Assembly (NCBI GenBank): GCA_016926575.1
Contig: JAFGOJ010000090.1
Span: 1-7,375, forward strand
DNA from: Anaerolineae bacterium
GTDB lineage: Bacteria; Chloroflexota; Anaerolineae; B4-G1; DUEL01
DNA length: 7,375 nucleotides
Direction of reading: 5' to 3'
Shown: positions 5,837-7,375 of the stretch, piece after piece
Layout of the letters: each line of letters opens with the position of its first letter
How positions within the stretch are numbered: the stretch's first letter is position 1
Translations under genes and position numbers: made by a program
The notes under the pieces: generated by a model
Told to the model about the DNA's origin: nothing
Databases searched by the model: none
The model's input: only the letters and a program-made list of their open reading frames with translations

Positions 5837-5840
5837 GAGG
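5835..5840 (+). promoter_or_regulatory. Ribosome binding site of the AMMECR1-like gene, overlapping the previous stop
   Basis: AGGAGG shares bases with the TAG stop of the Memo-like gene and sits 4 nt before ATG 5845. This arrangement favours translational coupling of the two genes. Confidence 0.85.
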
Positions 5841-5844
5841 AAAG

Positions 5845-6411
5845 ATGCCGCTTTCAGCCGAAGACCGCCAATACTTGCTGACGTTGGCCCGCCAGACCAT
5901 TGCCGGGGTGCTGCAAGGCCAGGGCCCGCCTGCGATTGCCCTCGACGACCTCTCGGACAGCCTGACCGCCCCCGGCGCGTCGTTCGTCACGCTGACCATC
6001 GACGAGCAACTGCGCGGCTGCATCGGCTCCATCGAGCCAAGCCACCCGCTGGTGCTGGACGTGCGCGAAAACGCCATCGGCGCGGCCTTCCGCGACCCGC
6101 GCTTTCCCCCGCTCACACTGGGAGAACTGCGCCGCGTGCACATCGAAGTGTCGGCCCTCACGCCACCCCAACCGCTTGCCTATACCGACGCGGGTGACTT
6201 GCTGGCGAAGCTCAGGCCGCACGTCGACGGCGTCATCGTCCAACGCGGTTGGCAGCGGGCGACGTATCTCCCTCAAGTGTGGGAGAAACTGCCCGACCCG
6301 GTCGAGTTTCTCAGCTCGCTGTGTATGAAGGCCGGGCTTCCCCCCAACGACTACCACCGCCCGGGTCTCGAAGTCCTGACCTATCACGTCGAAAAATTTG
6401 AGGAGACGTAA
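5845..6411 (+). CDS. amrA: AmmeMemoRadiSam system protein A (AMMECR1-like)
   Basis: This 188-aa protein has the AMMECR1 domain over nearly its whole length. The hallmark LRGCIGS is at residues 56-62. AAFRDPRFPPLT (80-91) and the late segment ATYLPQVWEKLPDPVEFLSSL (139-159, shown in part here as TYLPQVWEK) are also typical. The Cys in RGCIG is nearly invariant and is a natural candidate for chemistry or for receiving a modification, but this is inference. The start is ATG 5845. The longer frame from 5206 is only an open frame running antiparallel in codon phase through the Memo-like gene. The stop TAA shares its last A with the ATG of the next gene. No membrane segment or signal peptide is seen. 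Confidence 0.94.
   Translation: MPLSAEDRQYLLTLARQTIAGVLQGQGPPAIALDDLSDSLTAPGASFVTLTIDEQLRGCIGSIEPSHPLVLDVRENAIGAAFRDPRFPPLTLGELRRVHIEVSALTPPQPLAYTDAGDLLAKLRPHVDGVIVQRGWQRATYLPQVWEKLPDPVEFLSSLCMKAGLPPNDYHRPGLEVLTYHVEKFEET
6400..6405 (+). promoter_or_regulatory. Ribosome binding site of the ferritin-like gene inside the end of the AMMECR1-like gene
   Basis: GAGGAG lies 5 nt before ATG 6411 and is itself part of the last codons of the upstream gene. It supports coupled translation across the TAATG junction. Confidence 0.8.
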
Positions 6412-6905
6412 TGAACCCGACGGCAGATTACCCTGTCCACGCGTTGCTCGACGATGCCATCGCCGCCGAACATGCCGCGCAAGCACTCTACTTGGCCTTT
6501 GCAGAGCGCTTTTCCGATCCGCCGGAGGTCGCCGAGTTTTGGCGCTCCCTGGCCAACGACGAGCAGTTGCACGCCGAGATGCTGAAAAAGGTGCGCGATG
6601 CTCTCCCGCCCGAACGACTGGCTGCCCCGGCCGATCCCGAGGCAGCGCACAAGGCCCGTCAGCTCTCCAACCTCATCTCTGAGGATGCCATCGAGAAGAC
6701 GCAGTCGTTGAAAGCGGCTTATTGGCTGGCCCACGATCTGGAGAGTTCGGAGGTCAACACCATCTTCGATTTCATCCTGACGCAGTTTATGGACGACGAG
6801 ACGCTGAAGGCGTTCGCCCTGGCGCAGCTCCAGGACCACGTCGCGAAGTTGATGGAGCCATCGGCGCTCAGGGACCTGGTCTGGCACGAGGGACTGGAAG
6901 AATAG
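6411..6905 (+). CDS. Ferritin-like (rubrerythrin-type four-helix) protein, coupled to the AmmeMemoRadiSam genes
   Basis: This 164-aa acidic, helical protein has the ferritin-like diiron pattern. Helix A has E20 (AAEHAAQALY) and helix B has E51 and H54 (NDEQLHAEML). Helix C has E111/E114 (LESSEVNTIF) and helix D has H143 (AQLQDHVAKL). The typical fourth-helix ExxH would need Glu at residue 140, but Leu is there, so the fourth-helix metal site is incomplete or differs. There is no C-terminal rubredoxin module as in classical rubrerythrin. The gene begins in the stop codon of the AMMECR1-like gene (TAATG, one shared base) and is surely co-transcribed with it. Possible roles are iron delivery or storage for its partners, peroxide protection of the Fe-S radical enzyme, or a diiron oxygenase step. 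The fold is inferred from the motif pattern, and the function is open. Confidence 0.8.
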   Translation: MNPTADYPVHALLDDAIAAEHAAQALYLAFAERFSDPPEVAEFWRSLANDEQLHAEMLKKVRDALPPERLAAPADPEAAHKARQLSNLISEDAIEKTQSLKAAYWLAHDLESSEVNTIFDFILTQFMDDETLKAFALAQLQDHVAKLMEPSALRDLVWHEGLEE

Positions 6906-6965
6906 CACGGTACGTTTGCTCTCGATCTGACAATGAAAAACCAGGGCCTTCGAACCGATGTCACT

Positions 6966-7006
6966 GTGGTGGTAGGCGCGCGATTGAATCGCGCGCCTAC
7001 CACCAC
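6966..7006. repeat. 20-bp perfect inverted repeat downstream of the operon
   Basis: Arms 6966-6985 (GTGGTGGTAGGCGCGCGATT) and 6987-7006 are exact reverse complements around a single central G. As RNA it would form a very stable hairpin 61 nt after the ferritin-like stop. There is no T-run, so it is not a classical intrinsic terminator, but it could protect the 3' end of the operon mRNA. Confidence 0.85.
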
Positions 7007-7026
7007 CAGGTCCGTGACCCGGCGGT

Positions 7027-7049
7027 GGCGCGGGTCGTGGACCCGCGCC
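7027..7049. repeat. 10-bp perfect inverted repeat
   Basis: GGCGCGGGTC (7027-7036) and GACCCGCGCC (7040-7049) pair around GTG. It is the second of three hairpins in a row. Confidence 0.8.
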
Positions 7050-7057
7050 GAGCGGGC

Positions 7058-7076
7058 GTCACGCTGGAAGCGTGAC
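7058..7076. repeat. 8-bp perfect inverted repeat with GGA loop
   Basis: GTCACGCT (7058-7065) and AGCGTGAC (7069-7076) pair around GGA, followed by CTAC. The loop and the trailing CTAC are shared with the hairpin at 2765-2781, while the stem sequence is unrelated. Confidence 0.75.
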
Positions 7077-7097
7077 CTACATTTTCGCCTATCGGCT

Positions 7098-7375
<278 letters not shown>

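Noticed and set aside
5206..5844. Upstream extension of the AMMECR1-like protein by 213 residues
   Set aside because: The extension overlaps the Memo-like gene in another phase and is Arg/Gly-rich without motifs. A ribosome site 4 nt before ATG 5845 fixes the start.

Overview
The window looks like a piece of a GC-rich bacterial genome, most plausibly Chloroflexota (Anaerolineae-like). The reasons are the strongly G/C-biased third codon positions, a lipoprotein start followed by a long Thr/Pro/Ser/Ala linker (a style common in Anaerolineae), and intergenic DNA full of short palindromic repeats. The taxonomic call is inference only. The right end is 72 consecutive C residues, so this is probably the end of a draft or metagenomic contig.

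Left part (1-3439). A ROK-family transcriptional regulator lies on the minus strand (135-1379). It is divergent from an RlmD/TrmA-type RNA m5U methyltransferase on the plus strand (1523-2758). The gap between them holds two back-to-back sigma70-type promoters. The one for the ROK gene is a perfect consensus (TTGACA-17-TATAAT) with a 12-bp palindrome just downstream, a likely auto-operator. The one for the methyltransferase ends 6 nt before its ATG, which suggests a leaderless mRNA. The methyltransferase gene converges on pcm (2786-3439, minus), a protein-L-isoaspartate O-methyltransferase. Their stops are separated only by a repeat hairpin, and the same repeat also supplies the pcm stop codon.

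Middle non-coding part (3440-3927). This stretch is a cluster of repeats. A 151-bp MITE-like element (3480-3630) has GTAACTGCTCA terminal inverted repeats, an 18-bp internal hairpin and an 8-bp direct duplication (ATTCTATC), matching what is known of IS66-family ends. Next come a second GTAAC-type end-like motif, an ATTGC...GCAAT palindromic repeat and a 10-nt tandem repeat. A candidate promoter then leads into the main operon.

Operon (3928-6905). Four tightly packed plus-strand genes follow: the three AmmeMemoRadiSam genes (radical SAM enzyme, Memo-like protein B, AMMECR1-like protein A) and a ferritin-like four-helix protein whose ATG overlaps the stop of protein A (TAATG). The first three are a known conserved but poorly understood set. 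The coupled ferritin-like gene is the most interesting element of the window, because it adds a possible iron or diiron partner to a system already built on an Fe-S radical enzyme and a metal-binding Memo protein.

Right end (6906-7375). Three consecutive perfect hairpins (20, 10 and 8 bp stems) are followed by the truncated start of a lipoprotein gene that runs into the C homopolymer, probably a sequencing or assembly artefact.
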